A stretch of DNA of 64,000 nucleotides from the NCBI RefSeq assembly GCF_037138995.1, contig NZ_JBAXHI010000014.1, positions 23,227-87,226 of the forward strand, read 5' to 3'. The notes under the pieces are model-generated. The model saw nothing but the letters and a program-made list of their open reading frames with translations. It ran no database searches and was not told where the DNA came from. The stretch comes from Chlorohelix sp037138995. Its GTDB lineage: Bacteria > Chloroflexota > Chloroflexia > Chloroheliales > Chloroheliaceae. The translations under genes were made by a program, and so were the position numbers. Numbering within the stretch: the stretch's first letter is position 1; each line of letters starts with the position of its first letter. Below, one piece after another: positions 35,090 through 43,961 of this stretch.

Positions 35090-37114
35090 TTAGCGCATAT
35101 CCTCCGCCACATTCGATACGGTGTTAGCGATACTGCGGGCATCCGCACGAGGCAGATAGATATAATGCCCACCAAGGCGACGCGCCAGATTAGCGGCATC
35201 CCCTTTGCTCAAGAAGCTAGTTTGAGTATCCAGCACTACACTGTTCAAGCCATTGCTTGCCAGCACCCCTGCCAATTGCTCTACTTCTTGAGTAGCGCGG
35301 GATTTGCGCTCTTCTTTGCCCAACCCAACGGTATCTTCAGTTTCTTCCAGCAGCACATTGCCGCGCCCATCGGTAATCAATACCACCATCGTTTTATTGA
35401 TGCCCTGACGTTTTGCGCTCTCGCTCATGTTATAGGCGGAGAGCAGCGCAGAGGCGAGCGGAGTTCCACCGCCCACCGGAAGCACATCAAGCGAACGCTT
35501 GGCGAGTTCCACGCTCTGGCTTGGCGGTAGCAACACATCTGCCTGCCTACCTCTGAAAGAAATCAAAGCCACTTTATCGCGGTGAACATAGGCTTGCTGC
35601 AATAATTTGGTGACTGCGCCTTTTGCCTCGCGCATACGATTAAGCGCCATTGAACCGCTCGCATCCACTACGAACACAAACAGCACGCCCGCTTTGTCCT
35701 TGTAGCGTTTGATACGCAGGTCATCGGGTTTGATACGAACCCGGTTATCATTAGCGGACTTGCCTTTTTTCTCTTTAAGGTCGCTATCTCGCCTTAAAGT
35801 TTGGAAAGGCGCTGCTGCCCGAAGCGTTGCGGTAATGGCAAGCCGCCCCTGACCGGGCTTCCCTGCCACACTTTGCACATGCCTGCCGCGTTTCCAGTTA
35901 TAGGTTTCGCCGCGACTACCGGCTTTACTGCGCTGGTTTCGCGCTTGCACCATAGACAGAATATCTTCCGGAACTTCCGAATCCATCGCGCTCATCACCA
36001 AATCTTGCAATTCCGGTTCTTCCTGCTTTTGTTCGGGCGGTTCGTCTTCGCTATCTTCCTCATTATTTTGTTCTGGTGGGGGCGGCGGCTCAGGCTCGTC
36101 CGGCTGTTCAGGCTCTTCCGGTTCGGGTTCGGGCAAGCGAGTAGCGCGGGGCAGCAGAACCAATTGCACAGCCGTTTTCAAATCATCATCATCTACTTCA
36201 GTGCGCCCTTCCAAAGCAGCGGAAGCTTTAGCAGCGTAGGCTGCAAAAATGTCGGCGCGATTGCCCATTACTCCCAAACGCAATGACGCTTCGGACAGTG
36301 CGCTAAACTGTTCATCGGTCAACTTGACGTTGGGTAGCGCATCACGTCCGGCGCCGATTAACGATTTGAGCAGGTTTGTTTCTTCTTCGTAATCAGCTTC
36401 GAGTTGTTCTGGAAAGCGGTCAAAAGTTATGGCTTGCCGCATAATCTGAGCGCGTAAGTCGGTACCGTTGGTCGGTTGCATAGAAATCATCAAACCAACC
36501 CGATCGGTTAAACCGGAGCGAACTTCGCCCTCACCGGGGTCAAATGTACCGATAAGAATAAAATTTGTGGGATAATCGGCACTTAAGCCCTCACGCTCTA
36601 ATGCTAACCTACCGCGACTTAGCGAATCCATCAGATAATTACTTGGACCGGTATCGAGTAGGTTCAATTCGTCACAATACAAAATGCCCCGATTGGCTTC
36701 TGCCAACACCCCGCGTTCTGCCACACGCCTACCAGTTTGAAGCGTTGCTTCCAACGCCAACCCACCAAGCAAACGATCTTCGGTTATATTCAAAGGGAGG
36801 TCAATAAAGGGGGGGCGCACTTGCACCGTCTGGTAATCTGATTTTTGCTTGCAATCGCTGCACCAATCACTTGGTTTATCAGGGGAGCAATGCGAAGCGC
36901 AACCTACATTTGCATGTATGTCCGGTAGCAAATCGTGGAAACTGCGTGCCAGCGTGGTTTTCGCCGTGCCGGGACGCGCCGCAATAATAACACCACCCAA
37001 ACGTGGTTCTATTGCTAAAATCAGCAAAGCTCTTTTTGCCAGCGTGTGTCCAACCACCGCTGCAAAAGGATATAGGACACTATCTCTGTAACCATTTTTT
37101 TGTGTAGAAGTCAT
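35090..37114 (-). CDS. bchD: Magnesium-chelatase ATPase subunit D (fused AAA+ and VWA domains); cobalt chelatase possible
   Basis: The ATG at 37114 follows GAGGG; an upstream in-frame start lacks one. The AAA+ domain is at about 12-330, with modified Walker A PGTAKTT (48-54) and Walker B ILYCDELNLL. A Pro/Glu/Asp-rich acidic hinge lies at about 340-385. The C-terminal VWA domain carries the MIDAS motif DASGSM and TDGRGN. This is the BchD/ChlD plan, and GTAKT plus the downstream PSDW match ChlD. An insert with Cys72, Cys76, Cys85 and Cys88 (Cx3Cx8Cx2C) is also seen in ChlI/ChlD fusions of cobaltochelatases, and cobO lies three genes upstream. With bchG present, the Mg role in bacteriochlorophyll synthesis is favoured. 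Confidence 0.7.
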   Translation of the reverse strand: MTSTQKNGYRDSVLYPFAAVVGHTLAKRALLILAIEPRLGGVIIAARPGTAKTTLARSFHDLLPDIHANVGCASHCSPDKPSDWCSDCKQKSDYQTVQVRPPFIDLPLNITEDRLLGGLALEATLQTGRRVAERGVLAEANRGILYCDELNLLDTGPSNYLMDSLSRGRLALEREGLSADYPTNFILIGTFDPGEGEVRSGLTDRVGLMISMQPTNGTDLRAQIMRQAITFDRFPEQLEADYEEETNLLKSLIGAGRDALPNVKLTDEQFSALSEASLRLGVMGNRADIFAAYAAKASAALEGRTEVDDDDLKTAVQLVLLPRATRLPEPEPEEPEQPDEPEPPPPPEQNNEEDSEDEPPEQKQEEPELQDLVMSAMDSEVPEDILSMVQARNQRSKAGSRGETYNWKRGRHVQSVAGKPGQGRLAITATLRAAAPFQTLRRDSDLKEKKGKSANDNRVRIKPDDLRIKRYKDKAGVLFVFVVDASGSMALNRMREAKGAVTKLLQQAYVHRDKVALISFRGRQADVLLPPSQSVELAKRSLDVLPVGGGTPLASALLSAYNMSESAKRQGINKTMVVLITDGRGNVLLEETEDTVGLGKEERKSRATQEVEQLAGVLASNGLNSVVLDTQTSFLSKGDAANLARRLGGHYIYLPRADARSIANTVSNVAEDMR

Positions 37115-37243
37115 CACAATCAACCCTCGCGTGATATAGTAAGAGCGCAAACTTATAGTACCTTGAGATTGAAATTTAGGGTGTAGCTATAGTTACAGTA
37201 ATGCGTGAAGTTTCTCACCAATTCGATAGACTTAAAATTAGAA

Positions 37244-37897
37244 TTATTCGGGCATCATAACGCTCAGTAACACTTCAACATTGTAGATGCGATGCGTGCG
37301 GCGACTCAAAGTGATACGAACCAAATCACCCAATTGCACCAAATCAAACACCCAGCGCGGCGTTTCAAGGGTAATCGGGTAAACCCCATGATTTCCCCGT
37401 GAAAGGGTTTCAGGTCTTTGCTCCAACAGTTCGGTTGAGAGGGCGGTAGGGTCTGGAGCAAAGCGGTATTCTGCTTCTGCCACATCACTATGGATTTGCC
37501 AATCTGGTTTGCCCAACCACCGCGCAAAGGAATCCGCCTGTACAATATTTACAATGCAGCGTTGCCCAATCGCTTCACGGTATGCCCAACTACGACCTCG
37601 CTCCTGCTTCCAGATGGTTTGTAAATCATGCAAAGTTACATAGCAAGCCAGTGTTTCAGGACCCTGCCACAAATCTGCCACTTGCTGGTACAACCTGAAC
37701 AGACTCATAACCGCGCGAGAAGTGACATATATGATTGGGATTAACAGGGGTATATAGCCCTGAAAAGGGGCGCGAAATTCTTCCCAAACACCTAGCAGCA
37801 AACCGTACAGGAAAAAGCTTAGGGAACAAGTAATCAGAAATTCTCCCGAATAACGCAAAATAGCTACCAGAAACGCCCGTCGGTTTGCTGCCCCCAT
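37244..37897 (-). CDS. Membrane-anchored protein of unknown function
   Basis: 217 aa with two N-terminal membrane segments (about 18-38 and 46-65) and a cytoplasmic domain of about 150 residues rich in beta-strand-like segments, ending in YNVEVLLSVMMPE. No motif is recognised. It starts 11 bases after the acetylglutamate kinase gene and precedes the chelatase by 129 bases, so it is probably co-transcribed with both. A role in pigment or cofactor biosynthesis would be guesswork. Confidence 0.7.
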   Translation of the reverse strand: MGAANRRAFLVAILRYSGEFLITCSLSFFLYGLLLGVWEEFRAPFQGYIPLLIPIIYVTSRAVMSLFRLYQQVADLWQGPETLACYVTLHDLQTIWKQERGRSWAYREAIGQRCIVNIVQADSFARWLGKPDWQIHSDVAEAEYRFAPDPTALSTELLEQRPETLSRGNHGVYPITLETPRWVFDLVQLGDLVRITLSRRTHRIYNVEVLLSVMMPE

Positions 37898-37908
37898 TTT
37901 TACTACCT

Positions 37909-39228
37909 CTAAACTTCGTAAAGCTCCACTACTTCAAAACCCAAACTGCGATAGAGCGCTTCCGCTATATCATTGCCAAGCGTAATTCGCAAAATCGCCG
38001 AAGAATAACCCGCCGCTTTGATACGGCGTAAGGATTCCTCCACTACTGCGCGTCCTACTCCCTGTCCCCGATAGTCGGGTAAGCTGAAAACATTGGTCAG
38101 GCAAGGTTCGCTTGAATCATCTTTTTCACAAACCACTTGGCATAGACCTACCAATTTATCGCCATCAATAGCTGCCACCGAAAGTTCTGACATGTAATTG
38201 CCCCAATCCGGGGCAAGCTCACGCTTGATAAGTTTAATCGCATCTGCTGTCGTGTCCCATTCGTAATCAATAGTACCGTAATAGGCGCTCTGCATTGCCT
38301 CTCCGAGAAGTTCAGCATCAATAGGCGCAGTGGCAATAGTGTAATTTCTGATAGAAGTGGGCGCAAACTCAACGCCTTTCAAATTAACTCGCATAAGCTT
38401 GCGCCTAACAAAAGTAGTGCCATCCGGTAAATAATGCTCAACCGCGTTGTAAAGAGCGTGTGGTTTACGCCCATCAATAACCATGACCCGCCTTGAACCT
38501 TCCAAAGCCTTTAACGCCGCTTCAACTTTGGGAATCATACCGCCGGTTATTACGCCGCTTTCGATTAGATGGCGGCTACTTTTTTTACCAAGCCTTCGGA
38601 TAGTGCGTTTTTGCTCATCCAGCACACCCGGAACATCGGTCAAAAATACGGTGGCATCTGCCTCAAGCGCAGCAGCAATCGCCGCCGCCGCCGTATCGGC
38701 ATTCAGGTTAAAAGTTCTAGCCCCGTCCTCAACAGAAAAGCCGAGCGGCGCAATTATAGGCATAAAACCGGAACTTAATGCTAAAACCAGCAAATCAATA
38801 TTTACCTTTACCACCTCGCCCACGTAACCAATATCACCAAAACGGGTTTCGCGTTTAGCTTCAAGGATATTGCCATCCACCCCGCTCAAACCCAAAGCTA
38901 GAACCGGAGTTCCCTCAACAGAGCGGTTAGCGCGATTAAAGCTCTCCACCAAGCCCGTATTTATCTGCCCACGAATCATCATTGTAGCAGCCTGCAAAGC
39001 AGATTCATCGGTAACGCGCAAGCCGTTCAAAAAACGGGATTGTTGCCCCATTTTGCGAAGGAGGTCGCTGGTAGCGTTACCTCCACCGTGTACAACCACA
39101 ACCTGATTACCTTCGCGGGTAAGCTTGATTAAATCATCCAGAGTAGTATCAGGCGAAGCAGTACCGGATTGACCCCCAAGGGTACTGCCGCCGAGTTTAA
39201 CTACGATAGTTTTATTTATTCTATCCAA
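37909..39228 (-). CDS. argB: Acetylglutamate kinase fused to a GNAT acetyltransferase
   Basis: The N-terminal 1-270 is an ArgB-type amino-acid kinase: VVKLGGSTLGG, VVVVHGGGNATSDLL, GLRVTDESAL, LGLSGVDGN, LNADTAAAAIA and the catalytic GVITGGMIPKV. From about 290 a GNAT domain follows with the acetyl-CoA loop YRGQGVGRAVV and the C-terminal ALYRSLGFEVVEL. Kinase plus acetyltransferase in one chain could cover the first two arginine steps, synthesis then phosphorylation of N-acetylglutamate. The GNAT part looks like a generic N-acetyltransferase, not the vertebrate-like synthase of Xanthomonas NAGS-K. Start TTG with GTGAGG upstream. Confidence 0.85.
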   Translation of the reverse strand: MDRINKTIVVKLGGSTLGGQSGTASPDTTLDDLIKLTREGNQVVVVHGGGNATSDLLRKMGQQSRFLNGLRVTDESALQAATMMIRGQINTGLVESFNRANRSVEGTPVLALGLSGVDGNILEAKRETRFGDIGYVGEVVKVNIDLLVLALSSGFMPIIAPLGFSVEDGARTFNLNADTAAAAIAAALEADATVFLTDVPGVLDEQKRTIRRLGKKSSRHLIESGVITGGMIPKVEAALKALEGSRRVMVIDGRKPHALYNAVEHYLPDGTTFVRRKLMRVNLKGVEFAPTSIRNYTIATAPIDAELLGEAMQSAYYGTIDYEWDTTADAIKLIKRELAPDWGNYMSELSVAAIDGDKLVGLCQVVCEKDDSSEPCLTNVFSLPDYRGQGVGRAVVEESLRRIKAAGYSSAILRITLGNDIAEALYRSLGFEVVELYEV

Positions 39229-39288
39229 ACCAGAGCCTCACTTCTAATTGGGTGTTTTCGTTTCAAATCATGCTGCGCTCGTATCCGG

Positions 39289-39957
39289 CTAAAATTCTAC
39301 GCCTTTTTGGGCTTTTACATTGGCGTTATAGGGATGCTTTACTTCCACAATCTCAGAAACAAGGTCGGCATAGTCAATCAATTCGGGTGGCGCATACCGT
39401 CCTGTAATAACCACATGCAAGTTTTTAGGGCGATTATCCAGCACATCTTTAACTTCGTCCCACGCCAACCAACCATATTTCAGCGGATAGGTCATCTCAT
39501 CAATCACAATCAAATCATACTCACCAGAAAGGATTTTCTGCTTGCAAATCTCCCAGCCCTCGCGTGCCAGATTTTTATCGTTTTCGATATTATCGGAAAG
39601 CCATGTAAAACCATCGCCCAATGGTATCATCTCAATACCTACCTTGCGAGCGGTTTTTTCTTCTCCCCAGTTCGCGGTTTTTGCTTTGATGAATTGGAGC
39701 ATGCACACCCGCAAGCCCTGTCCCCATGCACGCATCAACAAACCAAAAGCAGCGGTGGTTTTACCCTTGCCGTTCCCGGTATTAACTATCACTAAACCTT
39801 TGCGAATAGCGGTTTTAGCCTTTTTCAAACGTGCCTCATGACTGGAGCGCTGACGGGCTAGGCGCTCTTCTTCGGTAAGATTTAGATCGGCTTCAGGGTC
39901 TTCCAACTCACCCTCATCGAGTTCTTCGACTTCCTCATCTATATCTTCGGTGGACAT
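39289..39957 (-). CDS. cobO: Corrinoid adenosyltransferase CobO/BtuR
   Basis: ATP:cob(I)alamin adenosyltransferase that makes coenzyme B12 or adenosylates cobyrinic acid a,c-diamide. The P-loop GNGKGKTTAAFG lies near residue 58, followed by VCMLQFIKAK, LIVIDEMTYPL and VVITGRYAPPELID. An acidic leader of about 30 residues (EEVEELDEGELEDPEAD) precedes the domain. AAGGAAG is upstream. It is probably the first gene of a minus-strand run with argB and the chelatase. Confidence 0.93.
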   Translation of the reverse strand: MSTEDIDEEVEELDEGELEDPEADLNLTEEERLARQRSSHEARLKKAKTAIRKGLVIVNTGNGKGKTTAAFGLLMRAWGQGLRVCMLQFIKAKTANWGEEKTARKVGIEMIPLGDGFTWLSDNIENDKNLAREGWEICKQKILSGEYDLIVIDEMTYPLKYGWLAWDEVKDVLDNRPKNLHVVITGRYAPPELIDYADLVSEIVEVKHPYNANVKAQKGVEF

Positions 39958-40418
39958 TCAGAAGCTTCCTTTCATTAAAATATACGATTTCCCCGATTGT
40001 TGGGAACACAAGTAATTGATTTATTGATTATACATATCAGAACCTGTTTTAAAATGAAGTTACAAACAAAAAACTTACCCAATAAACCTCTCAGAATCTG
40101 AGTAGCAACTGATTGTGCCACATGTACATAAGGCTTGTCCACTGGAACAAAAGCGTAAATTGCGCCGATAAAATATGCTCGATTTTATTTTTTATGTGCT
40201 TACACACCGGTTGCCAATGGCGACACTTACCCGGCGATTTACCAGCGTAACAAAAACCATTCTTGAATTAATGTTAATCAGGAACTATTGTCCCTCTTAG
40301 GAGTATGCTAAAATCAAAATAAATATTATGTTGCTCTGCAATAAAACGAGCATAGACGGTTGAAAATAGGATGCTACTAACAAAGATGCCTTGTTGGTAA
40401 GACAAAAGGAGAGCTAGA
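39958..40418. other. Divergent region cobO / phytol kinase fusion
   Basis: 461 bases without a gene. On the minus strand a TATAAT near 40033 could serve cobO. On the plus strand TTGAAT (40263-40268) with 17 bases to TATTGT (40286-40291) could serve the kinase fusion, giving a leader of about 120 nt. I looked for a cobalamin riboswitch (B12 box) before cobO and did not find one. Confidence 0.45.
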
Positions 40419-41936
40419 ATGAGTCAGAATGACATCACCGGATTGATTGTCACCTATGCCTACGCTTTTTCGCTATTAATAATAGCAACTTTGATTCAAA
40501 AATGGCGCGGCTACCCGCCTGAATTTACGCGCAAGATAGTTCATGTGGGAGCAGGTTTAGCAATTTTCATTATTCTAGCGACCTTTGATAATAACCACTG
40601 GTATTTCGGTATTATCCCCACCGGCACTTTCGTTTTTTTCAACTACCTGAGTTCCCGATTGCGCCTTATAAAAGCGATGGATTTACAGGGCGATACGCTT
40701 GGAACGGTCTATTTCCCTTTTTCCGTAACTCTATTGCTTGCAATTTTCTGGTCGCAAAACCTTGCTTATATAGCGGTAGCCGGAACGATGGCAATGACAT
40801 GGGGTGATGCGGCGGCTTCTATTCTCGGACGCGCTTTTGGCAAACACCCTTATTTTATTGCAGGACATCGGCGCAGCTTTGAAGGCAGCGGCGCGATGTT
40901 CATATTCAGCTTTGTACCAATATTGTTTACATTGCTATTTATGAATACGGGGCTGGATATGTCCCGAACGATTGCTTATGCCTTTTTCCTCGCGCTCATC
41001 GCTACCATGCTTGAGGCGGTTTCGCTGGTGGGGCTGGACAACATCTTTGTGCCTATCGGGATAGGTATGGCGCTCTGGGCAATGGTTATCTGGAAAGTAG
41101 ATGTACCGATGATTTTTGGCGGTCTCATCATCAGCGCCCTGATTGGAGCTTATGCCTACCGCAAACGCGCCCTTTCTTTTAGCGGCGTGTTGGGCGCAAT
41201 CATTACCGGTACTTTCATTTTCGGCTTTGGCGGTTGGGTATGGGGTCTTACGCTCATCGCCTTTTTCGTATTTGGCTCGGTTCTCTCCAAATACAAGGAA
41301 ACCCAGAAAAGCGGCGTAGCAGTTGAGAAATTTGAGAAGGGCAGCCGCCGCGACATTGGTCAGGCTTTTGCAAATGGTGGGCTTGGCGCGATAATCGCGG
41401 TAATTTATTTCCTCAACCCTACTCAATGGCTTTTTGCGGTATTTATTGGGGTGATGGCAACCGTTAACGGCGATACCTGTGCAACCGAAATCGGGGTCTT
41501 GAGCAAACGCGCCCCTCGTATGATTACCAGTGGAAAGGTAGTAGTACCCGGCACAAGCGGAGGCATTACGCTACTCGGCAGTACCGCCGCATTGCTTGGC
41601 GGATTAGCAATCGGTGTATCAACTTGGCTATTCTATGGTGTTTATGGACTAGTTGCGAATGGCAATGCTGATTATTTCTTTAAGGTCTGGATAATTATAG
41701 CAGGGCTAGTGGGCGGTCTCGCCGGAACGATGTTCGATAGCCTTTTGGGAGCGACAGTGCAGGCGATGTACATAAACCCGCAAACTGGCAAGGAAACAGA
41801 GAAAAAGATTGCCAAAAATGGAGTGAAAAACAAGTTTAACCGTGGCTGGCGATATATGGATAACGATATGGTTAACTGTCTAAGCTCTGCTATGGGTGGT
41901 TTGGTAGGAATGTTAGTGGTATTGGCATTTATCTAG
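40419..41936 (+). CDS. Fusion of a phytol/dolichol-kinase-like domain and a DUF92 (phytyl-phosphate kinase, VTE6-like) domain
   Basis: 505-aa polytopic membrane protein. Residues 1-225 match CTP-dependent prenol kinases (VTE5/SEC59 class): FTRKIVHVGAG (36-46), WGDAAASILGRAFGK (128-142) and RRSFEGSGAMF (151-161). Residues about 250-505 match DUF92, the family of plant VTE6: FSGVLGAIITG, FFVFGSVLSK, RRDIGQAFANGG, NGDTCATEIG (350-359) and PGTSGGITLLG (377-387). The two halves would phosphorylate a prenol twice, turning phytol or geranylgeraniol into the diphosphate used by BchG, which is encoded 4.3 kb away. Good ribosome-binding site AAAGGAGAG. Confidence 0.82.
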   Translation: MSQNDITGLIVTYAYAFSLLIIATLIQKWRGYPPEFTRKIVHVGAGLAIFIILATFDNNHWYFGIIPTGTFVFFNYLSSRLRLIKAMDLQGDTLGTVYFPFSVTLLLAIFWSQNLAYIAVAGTMAMTWGDAAASILGRAFGKHPYFIAGHRRSFEGSGAMFIFSFVPILFTLLFMNTGLDMSRTIAYAFFLALIATMLEAVSLVGLDNIFVPIGIGMALWAMVIWKVDVPMIFGGLIISALIGAYAYRKRALSFSGVLGAIITGTFIFGFGGWVWGLTLIAFFVFGSVLSKYKETQKSGVAVEKFEKGSRRDIGQAFANGGLGAIIAVIYFLNPTQWLFAVFIGVMATVNGDTCATEIGVLSKRAPRMITSGKVVVPGTSGGITLLGSTAALLGGLAIGVSTWLFYGVYGLVANGNADYFFKVWIIIAGLVGGLAGTMFDSLLGATVQAMYINPQTGKETEKKIAKNGVKNKFNRGWRYMDNDMVNCLSSAMGGLVGMLVVLAFI

Positions 41937-41946
41937 GCAACAAAAA

Positions 41947-42017
41947 AGCGGCTAATGGGAGTCGAACCCATGCTTACTGCTTGGAAGGCAGTAGTGCTAC
42001 CGTAACACCTTAGCCGC
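41947..42017 (-). tRNA. tRNA-Gly (anticodon TCC)
   Basis: The cloverleaf is read on the minus strand: acceptor GCGGCTA/TAGCCGC, anticodon stem ACTGC/GCAGT with loop CTTCCAA (anticodon TCC), T-stem ATGGG/CCCAT with loop TTCGACT, discriminator T. CCA is not encoded. A T6 run follows the 3' end directly and acts as terminator signal. Confidence 0.96.
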
Positions 42018-42026
42018 AACACAGAT

Positions 42027-42055
42027 ATAATAGCATAACCTGTAAGCTCTCGCAA
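42027..42055 (-). promoter_or_regulatory. Promoter of tRNA-Gly
   Basis: Minus strand: TTGCGA (42055-42050), 17-base spacer, TATTAT (42032-42027). Transcription would begin only a few bases before the tRNA 5' end. Confidence 0.6.
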
Positions 42056-42127
42056 GCAGGGAAAAATGCGTTTTGGACATTGGTAAAGAAAAAGTGTGGT
42101 AGCGACTACGGGAACTGGGTATAATCT

Positions 42128-43672
42128 CTAAACCCGGCGGCGAAAGCGCACAGCCACACTTTTTAATTCCTCGATTTTGAGCAGATAGGCAGCACCCCCG
42201 AAAAGCGCACCTGCCGCACCGATAATCGCGCCCGTTATTAGCATGAGCGGGATTTTGGAAAGGTTTGTCATTGGCATTGCCAACAACCAACCCGCCAGCA
42301 GCAGAAATGCACCCATCAAGTCGCCCGCCAACGTAATTTTAAGCATGCCAAGCCATAGCCCATTCCCGGTATCCAACGCGCCAAGCTTACGCCTAATCAG
42401 GTAAAGCAATATCAAGGCTTCCAGCGTATTGGTAAGAGCGAGGCTAAGGGCAAGCCCACCATGCCCAAGCGAACGTTGCAGCGCGATACTCAACGCCACA
42501 TTGCTCAGAACGGTTATTACTGCGGCGAAAACCGGAATGATGGTATTGTGCATGGCATAGAAAGTACGGGTGACAATCTCGGTCACGCCGTAACCCACCA
42601 GCCCAATGCTGAAAAATATCAGCGGATAGCTAACCATTTGGGTGCTGGTTTTATCGAAATTGCCAAGCTCGAACAGGGAGCGCACAATAGGAGTTGCCAA
42701 CAAACCCAGCCCAAGCGTAGCAGGTAGGGCGAAAAAGTAGATGCGGCGCAACCCTTCCACCAGTTTAGCCTTCAATCCCGCTATATCGCCTGCTCCGTAG
42801 AGACGCGCCATCGCAGGGAAGGTCACTACCGCCACACTCAAGGCAAACAAGCCGTGAGGCAGCATGAAAAGTTGGAAAGCATAATTTAGCGCGGATACCG
42901 TTTTAGGTTCGCCCGAAGCAAGATTGGTAATAACGATGAAATTAATTTGCAAGGCGGCTTGCCCGATGAGACGCGGACCAAGCGACCCCAGCACTCGCCT
43001 AACCCCTTCTGCTTGCCAATCCAGCCCCGCTTTGAAGCGAAAACCCGCCCGAAACATAGCGGGAATCTGTATTACCAAGTAGAATACCGCCCCGCCAATT
43101 ACGCCCGCTACCAGACCATACACACCCATGCTCTGTGAAAGAAACAACGCACCCAGAATTATACTTAGGTTATAAAAAAGGGGCGCAAGCGCGGGAACTA
43201 GAAACCGCTCCATGCCGTTCAGGACGGACGAAGCAATTGCGCCCATTCCTAGCATAATGGGTTGGAGTAACAATAAGCGGGTTAGGCTGGTGGTCAATTC
43301 TTGTTGTGCAGGCGAGAAATTGGGCGCAACTACCCACGAAACGAGATACGGAGCAAAAACAAAGGCAAATATTCCACTGACCAGCAATGCTATGAAAGCG
43401 TCGTTTACCACTGCGTTAGCCAGTCGCCATGCTTTATCTTTCTCGCCCTGCCCTAGCATCCCGGCAAACACGGGGATGAGCGCGGAACCCAACGCGCCAC
43501 CGCTAAGCACTAGAAAAAGCATATCGGGTATTTTGAAAGCGGCAACATAGGCGCTATAATCCTCGCCCGTTCCAAAACGCGCAGCAATTACCACTTCGCG
43601 TAGCAAGCCAAGCGCCCGGCTTGCCAGTGTCGCCACCATCACTATCAGGGTATTGGAAAAAATTCGTCTCAA
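42128..43672 (-). CDS. murJ: Lipid II flippase MurJ
   Basis: Peptidoglycan precursor flippase of the MviN/MOP superfamily, 514 aa and about 14 membrane segments. The N-terminus carries the family pattern ASRALGLLREVVIAARFG, and SGGALGSALIPVF follows, with the conserved Gly/Ala-rich helix 2. LPHGLFALSVAVVTFPAMARL marks helix 8. The start codon is TTG with no strong ribosome-binding site. Monocistronic, with the tRNA gene downstream. Confidence 0.94.
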   Translation of the reverse strand: MRRIFSNTLIVMVATLASRALGLLREVVIAARFGTGEDYSAYVAAFKIPDMLFLVLSGGALGSALIPVFAGMLGQGEKDKAWRLANAVVNDAFIALLVSGIFAFVFAPYLVSWVVAPNFSPAQQELTTSLTRLLLLQPIMLGMGAIASSVLNGMERFLVPALAPLFYNLSIILGALFLSQSMGVYGLVAGVIGGAVFYLVIQIPAMFRAGFRFKAGLDWQAEGVRRVLGSLGPRLIGQAALQINFIVITNLASGEPKTVSALNYAFQLFMLPHGLFALSVAVVTFPAMARLYGAGDIAGLKAKLVEGLRRIYFFALPATLGLGLLATPIVRSLFELGNFDKTSTQMVSYPLIFFSIGLVGYGVTEIVTRTFYAMHNTIIPVFAAVITVLSNVALSIALQRSLGHGGLALSLALTNTLEALILLYLIRRKLGALDTGNGLWLGMLKITLAGDLMGAFLLLAGWLLAMPMTNLSKIPLMLITGAIIGAAGALFGGAAYLLKIEELKSVAVRFRRRV

Positions 43673-43961
43673 CTTGTTATTGTGTTGGCATATATTCTTA
43701 TTGTGGTTCTACCCCTACGGCAAACCTGAGAGATTATAGCATTTTTGGAACAGGTCGTTACGAATAGTTAAAATAGAACTTCCGGTTATACCACTTCAGG
43801 GCATATACTTCAGGGAAGTAGTTATCATCGGGATAATCCCTAACCAATACTTTTGACGCTATATAGATTTTGTGATAAGGTCATCTTCTCAAACTAATTA
43901 GTATTACCCTATTTACCCACCGTAATTTACGAATTAAATATACATTACAGGAGAATTAGCA

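Noticed and set aside
39958..40418. Cobalamin riboswitch before cobO
   Set aside because: I looked on the minus strand for the B12 box and the GCCACTG segment and found neither.
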